64,000 bases of DNA from Mycobacterium sp. 1081908.1. Its GTDB lineage: Bacteria; Actinomycetota; Actinomycetes; Mycobacteriales; Mycobacteriaceae. Shown here in pieces: positions 17,236 to 26,118 of this stretch (the first letter of the stretch is position 1; each line of letters starts with the position of its first letter). The notes beneath the pieces are model-generated. The model saw nothing but the letters and a program-made list of their open reading frames with translations, did not search any database and was not told where the DNA came from. A program made the translations under genes and the position numbers. Location: the NCBI RefSeq assembly GCF_001673535.1, contig NZ_LZLY01000003.1:1-64000 (forward strand), written 5' to 3'.

Positions 17236-17837
17236 GATTTCGGCTTTCTCTTCCAGTGCGGACTTTTGATGGCCTCGACAGCGTCGGTGACGTAGCGGTC
17301 GAGCGGGCGCGGCTTCTTGGTCGACTGGCGCACCCACTGCTGGAACGCGAAATCGCCTGCGGCGAAGCCCAGTTGGACCAGCAGTCCGGGCCGGATGTCG
17401 GTCTCGGGGTTGGCGCCCATTCGTTCCCCGATCAGCTTCGTCGCCCGCGCCTTGTCCGCCGGCGTGTGCAGCGTGACCTTGTCCAGCAGACCGGGCGCCA
17501 CCAGCAGCGCCTCGCGCCACTCTTCGCAGTCGGCCGGGTCGAACGACCGGGTGCGGATGACGATCGCGTTGACCAACGCGACGTCGGGGGATTCGGTGGC
17601 GGGCCGCTGTTCGAGCAAATCGACGATGGCGGCGCCGCCATGGCGCAGCGGTGCCAGTAGCAGTTCCTCTTTGGTCGGCACGTGCCGGAAGAAGGTGCGC
17701 GGCGAAAGGCCCGCGGCCGAGGCGATTTCCTCCGTCGTCACGGCGTCGTAGCCGCGCTCGATGAACAGCCGGAACGCCGCGCGCCTGATGTCGGCCCGAA
17801 TCTGGGCGCGCTGCCGTTCCCGCAACGACTGGCTCAC
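17232..17837 (-). CDS. TetR family regulator
   Basis: 201 aa from GTG 17837, which overlaps the SDR stop (GTGA). Helix-turn-helix at about 33-52 (TTEEIASAAGLSPRTFFRHV) preceded by the usual AAFRLFIERGY helix. The C-terminal ligand domain ends in a basic PHWKRKPKS. Located inside the operon it probably controls; the 15-bp palindrome at 20223-20237 in front of the operon is its most likely operator. Confidence 0.88.
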   Translation of the reverse strand: MSQSLRERQRAQIRADIRRAAFRLFIERGYDAVTTEEIASAAGLSPRTFFRHVPTKEELLLAPLRHGGAAIVDLLEQRPATESPDVALVNAIVIRTRSFDPADCEEWREALLVAPGLLDKVTLHTPADKARATKLIGERMGANPETDIRPGLLVQLGFAAGDFAFQQWVRQSTKKPRPLDRYVTDAVEAIKSPHWKRKPKS

Positions 17838-18607
17838 CGGAAGCTGCCGATCCCGCCGTCGACTTGGATCGTCTGACCGGTGATGAACGTCGCGTCGGTG
17901 CCGAGCAGGAACGCCACCAGCGCGCCCACGTCGGTGCGGACGTCGCCGATGCGCTTCATCGGGACTCGCCCCACCGCCTTGGCATAGTCGTTGGGCGCGA
18001 ACTGCTTCCACGCCTTGACACCGTCGGACTCGGCGAACGGGCAGATGACGTTGACGCGGATGTTGTCCCGCCCCCACTCCAGCGCGGCGACCTTCGACAG
18101 CCCGCGGATGCCCTCCTTGGCGGCGGCATAACCGCCCCACTTGGGTTCGCCGCCGGTGCCGGTGCCCGAGCCCAGGTTGACGATCGAGCCGCCGCCCGCC
18201 TCGACCATCAGCGGATACACGGCCTGCATCAGCAGGAAGGTGGCGCGCGGCCCGACGTCGTACCCGAGCGCCAGGTCTTCGGTGGTGATGTCGACGAATC
18301 GCTTGGGCTCGTTGGTGGCGATGGCGTTGTTCACCAGGCCGTGCACGGTGCCGAAGGCGTCGACCGCGGCCGCCACCGACCGCTGCGCGCTCGCCGGGTC
18401 CCGCAAGTCGGCGACGAGCTGCTCGACGCGCCCGATCTCCTTGAGCTCGGCGGCCGTCGCGTCCAGGACCTCGTCCTGGATGTCGACCAGCAGCACCGAC
18501 GCGCCGCGTTCCAGCAGGGCGGCGGCGATGCCCTTGCCGACGCCTTGCGCGGCGCCGGTGACGATCGCGACGTGGCCGCGCATCGAGTCGGGGTGCCAGT
18601 AACTCAT
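17834..18607 (-). CDS. SDR family oxidoreductase
   Basis: 257 aa. Nucleotide loop TGAAQGVGKG (about 17-26), NNAIA in place of NNAG, catalytic Ser in NLGSGTGTG and Tyr/Lys in GGYAAAKEG, C-terminus TGQTIQVDGGIGSF. All catalytic residues present. The ATG overlaps the stop of the VOC gene by four bases. Would act with the flanking VOC and DapB-like enzymes on a common catabolic intermediate. Confidence 0.87.
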   Translation of the reverse strand: MSYWHPDSMRGHVAIVTGAAQGVGKGIAAALLERGASVLLVDIQDEVLDATAAELKEIGRVEQLVADLRDPASAQRSVAAAVDAFGTVHGLVNNAIATNEPKRFVDITTEDLALGYDVGPRATFLLMQAVYPLMVEAGGGSIVNLGSGTGTGGEPKWGGYAAAKEGIRGLSKVAALEWGRDNIRVNVICPFAESDGVKAWKQFAPNDYAKAVGRVPMKRIGDVRTDVGALVAFLLGTDATFITGQTIQVDGGIGSFR

Positions 18608-19098
18608 CGCGCCGGCCCTAACTGGAGCGGCACGCCGCGGTGCATCTCGTAGGTGCTGCGCGCGCCGTCGGGCAGCTCGATGAACTCGACCGGTGTCCCG
18701 TCCGGGTCCTTGACGAAAAACATTCGCACCCCGCCTATTTCGAACGGCTCCTGGTCGGGCGGGTAGCCGGCGGCGGCGATGCGGCGGTTAGCGTCGTCGA
18801 GGTCTGGAACCCGCAGCGACACGTTGTGGATGCCGGTGACGCCGCGCCGCTGTTTCTCGGTGTCGGGTTTGGTGCCGAGCGAGAGCAGCTCGACCATCAG
18901 CCCGCCCAGCAGGCCGCCCACCACCCGGCCCTCCTGCTTTCGCCTCGCGTGCAGCGCCGCGTCGAAGGGCTCGCCGGAGATCAGGGTTTCGAAGACGACG
19001 TCCATGCCGAGCGCGTCGCGGTAGAACGCCAGCGCGCGGTCCATGTCGGTCACGCCGATGACCAGGTGACAGAACGACACGTCGCTGAGGGTGGTCAC
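18604..19098 (-). CDS. VOC (glyoxalase/dioxygenase) superfamily protein
   Basis: 164 aa from GTG 19098, overlapping the stop of the DapB-like gene. Two VOC modules: CHLVIGVTDMDRALAFYRDALGMDV (about 9-33) and IHNVSLRVPDLDDANRRIAAAGY, with late DPDGTPVEFIEL. Metal ligands His10, His near 100 and Glu near 144 are present. Likely a lyase, epimerase or dioxygenase for a small acid. Middle of the five-gene operon. Confidence 0.85.
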   Translation of the reverse strand: MTTLSDVSFCHLVIGVTDMDRALAFYRDALGMDVVFETLISGEPFDAALHARRKQEGRVVGGLLGGLMVELLSLGTKPDTEKQRRGVTGIHNVSLRVPDLDDANRRIAAAGYPPDQEPFEIGGVRMFFVKDPDGTPVEFIELPDGARSTYEMHRGVPLQLGPAR

Positions 19099-20165
19099 GG
19101 CGTTCCCGCGAGATTGGGCGCGGGGCGCCCGGCGAACAGCGGCAGGTCCAGGTAGGTTTTGATGCCCGGCTCGGCGGCGCAGACGTCGGGGATGGCGTTG
19201 ACGCAGTGGTTGGCGGTGGCCACGACGCCTGGATTCTTCACCAGTCCTTCGGCGATCGTCTCCGGTTGCAGTCCCTTGAAGGTGAGGCTCACGCTGGGGT
19301 CGCCGGTGATCTCGACCTCGAAGCGTTCGCCGCGCCCGCCGAAATCCCATGCCGGATCGAGGTTTTCCTCGCCCATCAGCCAGTTGACCGCGGCGGTGAT
19401 GACCGGTTCGCCGTCGACGAGGGCCTGCCAGCGGAACCGGCGCGCGGCCACCGTTCCCGCGGTGAGCGGGAACGGCGCGTAGTCGATGTCGGAGGTCGCC
19501 ACCGCGACGTCCTGGATGGTCCTGATGTTCGGCTCGATCCGAAATCCCAGGTGTTCGGCCACCATTCGCACCGACTGTTTGAATCCCGCCTCGAGCAGCC
19601 CGGCCATGGGCCCCTGCATCGCCTCCTCGGGCGTGCCACCGAATCCCATGATGTGGCGCACGACGTCCGGGGCGTTGTAGGTGCGGATGTCGGAGAACTC
19701 CTCGGCGCGGACGTGCGTGACCGCCGAGGACAGCGAGGACAGCATCAGCGGGAATCGCTCGGTGATTCCGCCGGGGTGGATTCCCGAACCGTGCAGGGTC
19801 ACACCGCTTTCGAGCGCGGCGTCGGCGACGGCTTTGTGTCGGGGGTTGCCCGGGTCGGGGTAGACCCAGCCGACCGGGGTCACCACGTTCTTGCCGGACC
19901 GCAGGATCGCGATGACCTCGTCGTCGTTGGGGATCAGGGGGCTGTAGACGACGCAATCCGCGTCGAGGGCCAGCACGTCGTCGGCGCTGGTGGTGGCCGC
20001 GACACCCAGGGGCGGGCCTCCGATGATTTCCCCCACGTCGACGCCGTCCTTGCCGGCGCTGTGCACCCAGCACCCGACGAGTTCGAGCTGCGGATGATTC
20101 ACCACGCACGCGATGGCGGCCTTGCCGACACCCCCGGTCGCCCATTGGATGACACGAATGCCCAT
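19095..20165 (-). CDS. DapB-like NAD(P)H-dependent dehydrogenase, first gene of operon
   Basis: 356 aa. The ATG at 20165 follows GGGAGGT by six bases. Same family as 16126-17235: I-Q-W-A-T-G-G-V-G-K at 6-15, D-C-V-V-Y, G-K-N-V-V-T-P, and a C-terminal GFGGTPEEAMQGPMAGLLEAGF-type region. Oxidoreductase on an unknown amino- or keto-acid-like substrate. A sigma-70-like promoter (TTGACA, 18 bp, TACTGT) and a palindrome lie immediately upstream. Confidence 0.84.
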   Translation of the reverse strand: MGIRVIQWATGGVGKAAIACVVNHPQLELVGCWVHSAGKDGVDVGEIIGGPPLGVAATTSADDVLALDADCVVYSPLIPNDDEVIAILRSGKNVVTPVGWVYPDPGNPRHKAVADAALESGVTLHGSGIHPGGITERFPLMLSSLSSAVTHVRAEEFSDIRTYNAPDVVRHIMGFGGTPEEAMQGPMAGLLEAGFKQSVRMVAEHLGFRIEPNIRTIQDVAVATSDIDYAPFPLTAGTVAARRFRWQALVDGEPVITAAVNWLMGEENLDPAWDFGGRGERFEVEITGDPSVSLTFKGLQPETIAEGLVKNPGVVATANHCVNAIPDVCAAEPGIKTYLDLPLFAGRPAPNLAGTP

Positions 20166-20208
20166 ATGTGACCTCCCGAGTGCTTTACACGCCGTCGATT
20201 GAAATGGC

Positions 20209-20238
20209 ACAGTATGACCCGCTGACAGTCACTGTCAA
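20209..20238 (-). promoter_or_regulatory. promoter of the five-gene operon
   Basis: On the minus strand TTGACA (20238-20233) and TACTGT (20214-20209) are separated by 18 bp, 43 bases before the ATG at 20165. The -35 box overlaps the right half of the palindrome at 20223-20237, so a bound repressor would block polymerase. Confidence 0.55.
20223..20237. promoter_or_regulatory. candidate TetR operator
   Basis: TGACAGTCACTGTCA is a perfect 7+1+7 palindrome in the 94-bp gap between divergent genes (20165 minus, 20260 plus). It covers the -35 of the minus-strand promoter. Best candidate binding site for the operon-encoded TetR (17232-17837). Confidence 0.6.
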
Positions 20239-20259
20239 TGATGCATGGGAAGGCTGGCG

Positions 20260-21117
20260 ATGGGCGTACTCGACGGCAAGATCGCGATCGTCACCGGGAC
20301 CAGCCGCGGAGTGGGCGTCGGCATCGCGCACGAATTGCTGCGTGCCGGTGCCACGGTGGTCGGCTGCTCCCGCTCGCCCCTGGACACCATCCCGGGCATC
20401 GAGGCCGACTGGGCGCCCCGCGCTTCCCAAAAGGTGTGCGATCAAGGCGATTACCGCTCGATCGACTCGTTCATCGCCGATGTCGTGGCCGCCCACGGGC
20501 GCCTCGACATCCTGGTGAACAACGCCGGCGGCACGGTGCCGGCGCCGCACGCCGAAAGCATTCCCGAACTCGTTTCACGCATTCAGGGCGCGCCGGGCAG
20601 CGACGACGAGTACGAGCGCACGGCGCTGTTTCACGCGTTCGCGGTGCAGATGAACCTCATCAGCCCGCTCTGGTTCGCGGTCCGCGCCTACCGGCAGATG
20701 CGCACCCAGGACGGTGTGGGTTGCATCATCAACATCTCCAGCGGCGCGGGGCACCCGGCCGGATCTCCGACCCTGGTCTCCTATGGGGCGGCCAAGAGCG
20801 GGCTGAACCACCTCACCCGGTCGCTGGCCGAGGAGTGGGGGCCGAAGGTCCGGGTCAACTGCGTCGCGCTGGGCCCCACGATGACCGAGAACTTCCGGTC
20901 GTTCGTGTTGCCCAAGGACGATCCGACCGGCGAAAAGTACTTCGCCGCCGTGCCGTTGCGCCGCGCGGGAGAACCCGCGGAGGTGGGCCGCGTCTGTGTG
21001 TTCCTGTCCGGCGGGGACGCGGACTTCGTCAACGGCACCACCATCGAATGCGACGGCGGCATGCTGCCCGGCGTGCTCTACGACGCGGGCCTGAAGACCA
21101 TCACCGACCTGCTGTAG
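20260..21117 (+). CDS. SDR family oxidoreductase
   Basis: 285 aa. ATG 20260 follows GGAAGG by six bases; an ATG at 20245 would add five residues. Nucleotide loop TGTSRGVG (about 13-20), NNAGG, Ser in NISSGAG and Tyr/Lys in SYGAAKSG, C-terminal NGTTIECDGG. An insertion of about 30 residues after NNAG (AHAESIPELVSRIQGAPG) sets it apart from short SDRs. Divergent from the five-gene operon and probably under the same palindrome. Confidence 0.86.
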   Translation: MGVLDGKIAIVTGTSRGVGVGIAHELLRAGATVVGCSRSPLDTIPGIEADWAPRASQKVCDQGDYRSIDSFIADVVAAHGRLDILVNNAGGTVPAPHAESIPELVSRIQGAPGSDDEYERTALFHAFAVQMNLISPLWFAVRAYRQMRTQDGVGCIINISSGAGHPAGSPTLVSYGAAKSGLNHLTRSLAEEWGPKVRVNCVALGPTMTENFRSFVLPKDDPTGEKYFAAVPLRRAGEPAEVGRVCVFLSGGDADFVNGTTIECDGGMLPGVLYDAGLKTITDLL

Positions 21118-21185
21118 AAATCGCCTCCCTCGACCGGCGTAGATCTGCTACTTTCCGGACACGCCAATGGTTCGGCTGGGGAGGC

Positions 21186-21617
21186 ATGGTGCATCGGACA
21201 GTCGCTGCCGCACTGGGGGCCGCACTCGGAATCGCTGTAATTGGGTGCGTGGGTGCGCCCCGGGCCACGGCCGACAATCCGGTCTGTAGCCAGACGTGGT
21301 GTTCCTTCCTGTCGCCGTCCCGCAACATCGGCTGCGAGATGGACTATCAACGCGCGGCCGGCATGCCCGACGAAACGTACTGCCAGTCGAACTCGCCGCC
21401 GCAGTCCGTGCACCTGTCCACCGACGGGACGTTCAAGAGCTGCACCGGCGAGTCGTGCCTCGGCAACGCGGGACAGGGCACGCCCACCCTGGCCTACGGC
21501 CAAACCGCCACGCTCGGCCCCTTCAGCTGTCGGTCGGAAGCCAGCGGCGTCACGTGCAAGGTGACGTCCGGTCGTGGCTTTTCCATCTCCAACGCGGGGA
21601 TCACGCCCGCCGGCTAG
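21186..21617 (+). CDS. small secreted cysteine-rich protein (DUF6636-like)
   Basis: 143 aa. ATG 21186 follows GGGGAGG. Signal peptide residues 1-30 with a Cys near 21 in V-I-G-C-V-G (possible lipobox) and an A-T-A-D cleavage site. The mature protein has eight cysteines (CSQTWCSF, NIGCEM, TYCQS, SCTGESCLG, FSCRS, VTCKV), consistent with disulfides, and ends in SNAGITPAG. I associate the pattern with the DUF6636 family, function unknown. Confidence 0.72.
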   Translation: MVHRTVAAALGAALGIAVIGCVGAPRATADNPVCSQTWCSFLSPSRNIGCEMDYQRAAGMPDETYCQSNSPPQSVHLSTDGTFKSCTGESCLGNAGQGTPTLAYGQTATLGPFSCRSEASGVTCKVTSGRGFSISNAGITPAG

Positions 21618-21633
21618 CTGCAAGGAGATTCAG

Positions 21634-22014
21634 ATGAGCAACTCGCTGGAACCCACCCCCGATCAGTTCGCGGCACTGGCGGCGCGGCCCGTCGACGAAC
21701 CCGTCGTGATGGTCAACCTGTTGAAGTTCAAGACCGCGGGCGGCCTCGAATCGTATCTGCAATACGGGCAAGAGGTCGCGCCGCACCTGCAACGCGTCGG
21801 TGCCACCCTCCGATACGCCGGCGCGGCACCGACCGTCGTCATCGGTGACGGCGAACGACCTTGGTGGGACGCGATTCTCATCGTCGAATACCCGACGCCG
21901 CAGGCATTCATCGACATGGTGACCACGCCGGAGTACGCACAAGTGCACGAGCATCGCGCGGCCGGGCTGGAGCGCGGCGACCTCATCGCCACCTCGGCGT
22001 GGTCGGTCGCCTAA
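21634..22014 (+). CDS. DUF1330-like ferredoxin-fold protein
   Basis: 126 aa. The start is ATG 21634 after AAGGAG, not the earlier in-frame ATG inside the previous gene. Dimeric alpha/beta-barrel type: PVVMVNLLKFK near 24, ESYLQYGQEVAPHLQRVGA, ILIVEYPTPQAFIDMV and TPEYAQVHEHRAAGLER. Cytosolic; could be a small monooxygenase- or isomerase-like protein. Follows the secreted protein by 16 bases. Confidence 0.75.
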   Translation: MSNSLEPTPDQFAALAARPVDEPVVMVNLLKFKTAGGLESYLQYGQEVAPHLQRVGATLRYAGAAPTVVIGDGERPWWDAILIVEYPTPQAFIDMVTTPEYAQVHEHRAAGLERGDLIATSAWSVA

Positions 22015-22082
22015 CCGAGGACGGGGATGCGGCGCTCACGGCAAGGCCTTGCTTACTGCGCCGTTGGGGGTCTAATGGGTGG

Positions 22083-23441
22083 ATGGAAATGATGGCGCCC
22101 GCCGACGGCGTATTTCTGTTCGCGGAAACGCGCGAGCACCCGATGCACGTGGGTGGCCTGTCGTTGTTCAAGCCACCGGAGGACGCCGGCCCGGAGTTCG
22201 TCCGTGAGTTCACCGACGCCCTGATCGCCAACGACGAATTCCAGCCCACCTTCCGCAAGCACCCCGCGACGGTGATGGGCGGAATCACCCCCATGGCGTG
22301 GGCCGTCGATGACGAGGTCGACGTCGACTACCACGTCCGGCGCTCGGCGCTGGCATCGCCCAGGCGCGTCCGCGAACTGCTCGAGCTGGCCTCGAGGCTG
22401 CATACCAGCCTGCTCGATCGCCACCGCCCGCTCTGGGAGCTCTATGTGGTGGAGGGGCTCGACGACGGCCGGTTCGCCCTGTACAGCAAGATGCATCACG
22501 CGCTGATCGACGGCATCTCCGCGATGAAGCTGATGCAGCGCACGCTGTCGCTCGACCCGGACGACCGCGAGGTGCGGGCGATGTGGAGCCTGCCGCGGCG
22601 ACCGCGCCCCAAGTCGGGCGGCTCGTCCCCGCTGAGCACGCTGGTCAATGCGGCGGGATCCGTTGCGGCACTTGCCCCTTCAACGGTGAAGCTGGCCCGT
22701 GCGGCTCTCTTCGAGCAACAGTTGAGCCTGCCGATGGCGGCCCCGCACACGATGCTCAACGTCAAGATAGGGGGCGCGCGCCGCTGCGCCGCCCAGTCCT
22801 GGCCGGCCGATCGCATCTTGAGCGTCAAGAGGGCCGCCGGCGTGAGCTTCAACGACGCCGTCTTGGCCATGTGTTCGGGCGCGCTGCGCTACTACCTGAT
22901 CGAACAGAATGCGCTGCCGGACGCACCGCTGATCGCGATGGTTCCGGTGAGCCTGCGCTCGAAGGAAGAGGCCGACGCCGGCGGCAACATGGTCGGCAGC
23001 ATCCTGTGCAACCTGGCCACCGACATCGAGGACCCCGCGGAGCGGATACAGGCGATTAGCGGGTCGATGCGCGGCAACAAGAAAATCTTGGCCGAACTTC
23101 CACGAATGCAGGTGCTGGCGTTATCGGCCCTCTACATGGCACCGCTGACGCTGGCGCTTATCCCGGGCCTCATCTCGTCAACTCCACCACCGTTCAACCT
23201 CGTCATCTCGAACGTGCCGGGACCTGCCGAGCCGATGTACTACGGGGGCGCCCGACTGGACGGCAGCTACCCATTGTCGGCGCTCCCGGAGGGACAAGCG
23301 CTGAACATCACCCTGGTGAACAACGCGGGCAACCTCGATTTCGGTCTGGTCGGATGCCGTCGCAGCGTTCCGCACCTGCAGCACCTACTCGCGCACTTGG
23401 AGTCGTCACTGAAGGATCTGGAACGCGCCGTCGGGGTCTGA
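22083..23441 (+). CDS. wax ester synthase / diacylglycerol acyltransferase (WS/DGAT)
   Basis: 452 aa. Active-site HHALIDG at 138-144 (HHxxxDG), followed by the family blocks FNDAVLAMCSGALRYYL, VPVSLR and the C-terminal NLVISNVPGP and LNITLVNN motifs. Makes triacylglycerol or wax esters from acyl-CoA at the membrane; mycobacteria keep many copies. ATG 22083 chosen because the family starts at MAPADGVFL; upstream reading falls in the DUF1330 gene. Confidence 0.92.
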   Translation: MEMMAPADGVFLFAETREHPMHVGGLSLFKPPEDAGPEFVREFTDALIANDEFQPTFRKHPATVMGGITPMAWAVDDEVDVDYHVRRSALASPRRVRELLELASRLHTSLLDRHRPLWELYVVEGLDDGRFALYSKMHHALIDGISAMKLMQRTLSLDPDDREVRAMWSLPRRPRPKSGGSSPLSTLVNAAGSVAALAPSTVKLARAALFEQQLSLPMAAPHTMLNVKIGGARRCAAQSWPADRILSVKRAAGVSFNDAVLAMCSGALRYYLIEQNALPDAPLIAMVPVSLRSKEEADAGGNMVGSILCNLATDIEDPAERIQAISGSMRGNKKILAELPRMQVLALSALYMAPLTLALIPGLISSTPPPFNLVISNVPGPAEPMYYGGARLDGSYPLSALPEGQALNITLVNNAGNLDFGLVGCRRSVPHLQHLLAHLESSLKDLERAVGV

Positions 23442-23447
23442 CCGTCC

Positions 23448-23933
23448 ATGCCCACGCTCAGTGCCGGCGTGCTCCTGTACCGGGCGCGAGACGGCGTCGT
23501 CGAGGTCCTGATCGCGCATCCGGGTGGCCCGTTTTGGGCCCGCAAAGACGAGGGTGCCTGGTCGATACCCAAGGGTGAGTACACCGAAGGCGAGGACCCC
23601 TGGACGGTCGCGCAGCGCGAGTTTTCCGAGGAGCTCGGGCTGCCGGTGCCGGCCGGACCGCGACTCGACTTCGGCCCGCTGAAACAACCCAGCGGCAAGG
23701 TGGTGACCGCCTTCGCCGTCGGGGCCGATCTCGACGTCACCGACGCGCACAGCAACACCTTCCAGATCGAGTGGCCCAAGGGCTCGGGCCGGATGCGGGA
23801 GTTCCCCGAGGTCGACCGGGTCGGCTGGTTTGCTGTGGCGCAGGCGCGTGCGAAGCTGCTCAAGGGGCAGCGCCCGTTTCTCGATCGCTTGATGGCGCAT
23901 CCGGCAGTGACGGGCCTAACGGAGGGGGACTGA
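23448..23933 (+). CDS. NUDIX hydrolase
   Basis: 161 aa. NUDIX box G-E-Y-T-E-G-E then REFSEELGL spans 43-65 with all conserved Gly, Arg and Glu residues. Small size and FWARKDEGAWSIPKGEY fit the diadenosine-polyphosphate/dNTP-pyrophosphatase-like group (MutT/Ap4A type). Starts six bases after the WS/DGAT stop and ends one base before the dehalogenase ATG, so it is in the same transcript. Confidence 0.88.
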   Translation: MPTLSAGVLLYRARDGVVEVLIAHPGGPFWARKDEGAWSIPKGEYTEGEDPWTVAQREFSEELGLPVPAGPRLDFGPLKQPSGKVVTAFAVGADLDVTDAHSNTFQIEWPKGSGRMREFPEVDRVGWFAVAQARAKLLKGQRPFLDRLMAHPAVTGLTEGD

Positions 23934-23934
23934 C

Positions 23935-24840
23935 ATGCAGACACTGCGCACACCCGACGAGCGGTTCGACGACCTGCCCGGCTTTCCCTATGCCCCAAGC
24001 TATTGCGAGGTCGCCGACGGCGACGGCGGAACGCTGCGGGTCGCCTGGGTGGAGGACGGCCCGCGAGGCGCCGATCCGGTTCTCATGCTGCACGGCGAGC
24101 CGTCGTGGTCGTACCTGTACCGCAAGATGATTCCGATCCTGGCTGCCGCCGGGCATCGCGTCATCTGCCCCGACCTGGTCGGGTTCGGCCGTTCGGACAA
24201 GCCGACCCGCCCCGAGGACCACAGCTACGCGCGCCACGTCGAATGGATGCGGGCGGTCGCCTTCGACGTCCTCGACCTGCGCGACGTGACCCTGGTCGGC
24301 CAGGATTGGGGCGGGTTGATCGGCCTGCGGCTGGCCGCAGAGCACCCCGAACGGTTCGCCCGCCTGGTCGTCGCCAACACCGGGCTGCCGAACGGCGAGC
24401 AGCCGATGGCCGACGACTGGTGGCGCTTCCGAAGGGCCATCGCCATCGCTCCGAACCTGAACATCGGCTGGTTCGTGCAGGGCGGCTGTCGCGAGCAGAT
24501 GAGCGGCGAGGAGCGGGCGGGCTACGACGCGCCGTTCCCGGACGACAGTTATTGCGCCGGGCCGCGCGCGATGCCCGGCCTGGTGCCGACGACACCGGAC
24601 GATCCCGCGGCCGAAGCCAACAGGGCGGCGTGGGCCAAGCTGTCCGTCAGCCCTACGCCCATGCTGGTCGCGTTCAGCGACGGCGATCCCATCACCGGGC
24701 CGATGGCCGCGATCTTCCAGCGCGAGATGCGCGGCGCGCAGGGCATCGAGCATCCGACGATTCGCGGCGCCGGCCACTTTCTGCAGGAGGACGCCGGGGA
24801 AGACTTGGCCAACTGCATCGTGGAGTTCCTGCGCCGCTGA
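23935..24840 (+). CDS. dhmA: haloalkane dehalogenase (HLD-I, DhmA-type)
   Basis: 301 aa, alpha/beta-hydrolase. Oxyanion/halide motif HGEPSW (53-58), nucleophile Asp124 with halide-binding Trp125 in V-G-Q-D-W-G-G, and catalytic His281 in GAGHFLQED. Length and motifs match the mycobacterial DhmA/Rv2296 enzymes, which hydrolyse haloalkanes to alcohols; the natural substrate is unknown. One base separates it from the NUDIX gene. Confidence 0.88.
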   Translation: MQTLRTPDERFDDLPGFPYAPSYCEVADGDGGTLRVAWVEDGPRGADPVLMLHGEPSWSYLYRKMIPILAAAGHRVICPDLVGFGRSDKPTRPEDHSYARHVEWMRAVAFDVLDLRDVTLVGQDWGGLIGLRLAAEHPERFARLVVANTGLPNGEQPMADDWWRFRRAIAIAPNLNIGWFVQGGCREQMSGEERAGYDAPFPDDSYCAGPRAMPGLVPTTPDDPAAEANRAAWAKLSVSPTPMLVAFSDGDPITGPMAAIFQREMRGAQGIEHPTIRGAGHFLQEDAGEDLANCIVEFLRR

Positions 24841-24872
24841 GCCCCTCCGCGCGGTGCGGGCAGAATGTGGGC

Positions 24873-26099
24873 ATGACGACCGCCCAGGCCGAATCGCAAG
24901 GGCTGCTGCTGCAGCTGCTCGACCCCGCCAACCGCGCCGACCCGTATCGGCTGTTTGCGCAGTTTCGTGACCACGGACCGATCGTCGTGCCGGAGACGAC
25001 GCTGGTCGTCTTCTCGGCTTACCGGGAGTGCGACGAGGTTTTGCGGCACCCGTCGTCCAGCAGCAGCAACGCGAACTCGACGGTGACCAAGCGTCAGCTC
25101 GAGGAGGGCGTGGTGCAGCCCCGGACGTTCCCCCCGGGCTTCTTGTTCCTCGATCCCCCCGACCACACCCGGCTGCGCAAGCTGGTCGCCAAGGCGTTCT
25201 CGCCGAAAGTGGTGAACGCGTTGCAGCCCGAAATCAGCGCGCTGGTGGGTGGGCTGCTCGACCGGATTGCCGGCAAGGGCGAGTTCGACGTCGTCGAGGA
25301 TTTCGCCTACCCGCTGCCGGTGGCGGTGATCTGCCGGCTGCTCGGCGTGCCGCTGGACGACGAGCCGCAATTCAGCTGGGCGTCGGCCGTGCTGGCACAG
25401 GCGCTGGACCCGTTCTCGACGATCACGGGCGTGCCGCCGGAGGTGATGAACGAGCGGATGCAGGCGGCGAAGTGGCTGCGCGGATACCTCCACGAGTTGG
25501 TCGACCGGCGCCGTTCCCAGCCCGGCGAGGACCTGCTGTCGGGCCTGATCGCGGTGGAGGAGTCGGGCGATCAGCTGACCGAGGAGGAGATCGTCTCGAC
25601 CTGCAATCTGCTGCTGATCGCCGGACACGAGACCACGGTGAACCTGATCGGGAATGCCGTCCTGGCCATGCTGCGCAACCCCGTTCATTGGGCTGCGCTG
25701 GGCGCCGACCCCGGCCGGGCGCCGGCGATCGTGGAGGAGACGCTTCGCTACGACCCGCCGGTGCAACTGGCCGGGCGAGTCGCCCTCGCGGACATGACGA
25801 TCGGGGGGGTCGACGTGCCGGCGGGCGACATCATGATGGTCCTGCTGGGCGCGGCCCAGCGTGATCCCGCCGAGTTCGACCGGCCCGACACCTTCGACCC
25901 GGATCGAGGGACCGTGCGGCACTTGGGGTTTGGCCGCGGGATTCACTACTGCCTGGGCGCGCCGCTGGCGCGGCTGGAGGCCGGCGCGGCCCTGTCGGCG
26001 GTAACCGCCCGCTTCCCGGACGCCCGACTGGCAGGCGAGCCGCAATACAAGGCGAACGTCACCCTGCGCGGTCTGTCGCAGCTGACGGTCTCCGTCTAG
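24873..26099 (+). CDS. cytochrome P450
   Basis: 408 aa. I-helix A-G-H-E-T-T, E-x-x-R in EETLR and the heme loop FGRGIHYCLG near residue 350 are intact. No membrane anchor, so soluble class I, fed by ferredoxin. The ATG at 24873 is preferred; the long frame upstream overlaps the dehalogenase out of frame. I cannot assign a CYP family with confidence. Last gene of the 22083-26099 run. Confidence 0.9.
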   Translation: MTTAQAESQGLLLQLLDPANRADPYRLFAQFRDHGPIVVPETTLVVFSAYRECDEVLRHPSSSSSNANSTVTKRQLEEGVVQPRTFPPGFLFLDPPDHTRLRKLVAKAFSPKVVNALQPEISALVGGLLDRIAGKGEFDVVEDFAYPLPVAVICRLLGVPLDDEPQFSWASAVLAQALDPFSTITGVPPEVMNERMQAAKWLRGYLHELVDRRRSQPGEDLLSGLIAVEESGDQLTEEEIVSTCNLLLIAGHETTVNLIGNAVLAMLRNPVHWAALGADPGRAPAIVEETLRYDPPVQLAGRVALADMTIGGVDVPAGDIMMVLLGAAQRDPAEFDRPDTFDPDRGTVRHLGFGRGIHYCLGAPLARLEAGAALSAVTARFPDARLAGEPQYKANVTLRGLSQLTVSV

Positions 26100-26118
26100 T
26101 CCCCGCCGGGGCGAAAGT

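Noticed and set aside
20245-20259. ATG 20245 as start of the SDR gene
   Set aside because: No ribosome site; ATG 20260 has GGAAGG six bases upstream and matches usual SDR N-termini.
23935-24840. Epoxide hydrolase instead of haloalkane dehalogenase
   Set aside because: H-G-E-P-S-W and Q-D-W with Trp after the nucleophile fit dehalogenases; the epoxide-hydrolase HGxP/tyrosine pair pattern is not evident.
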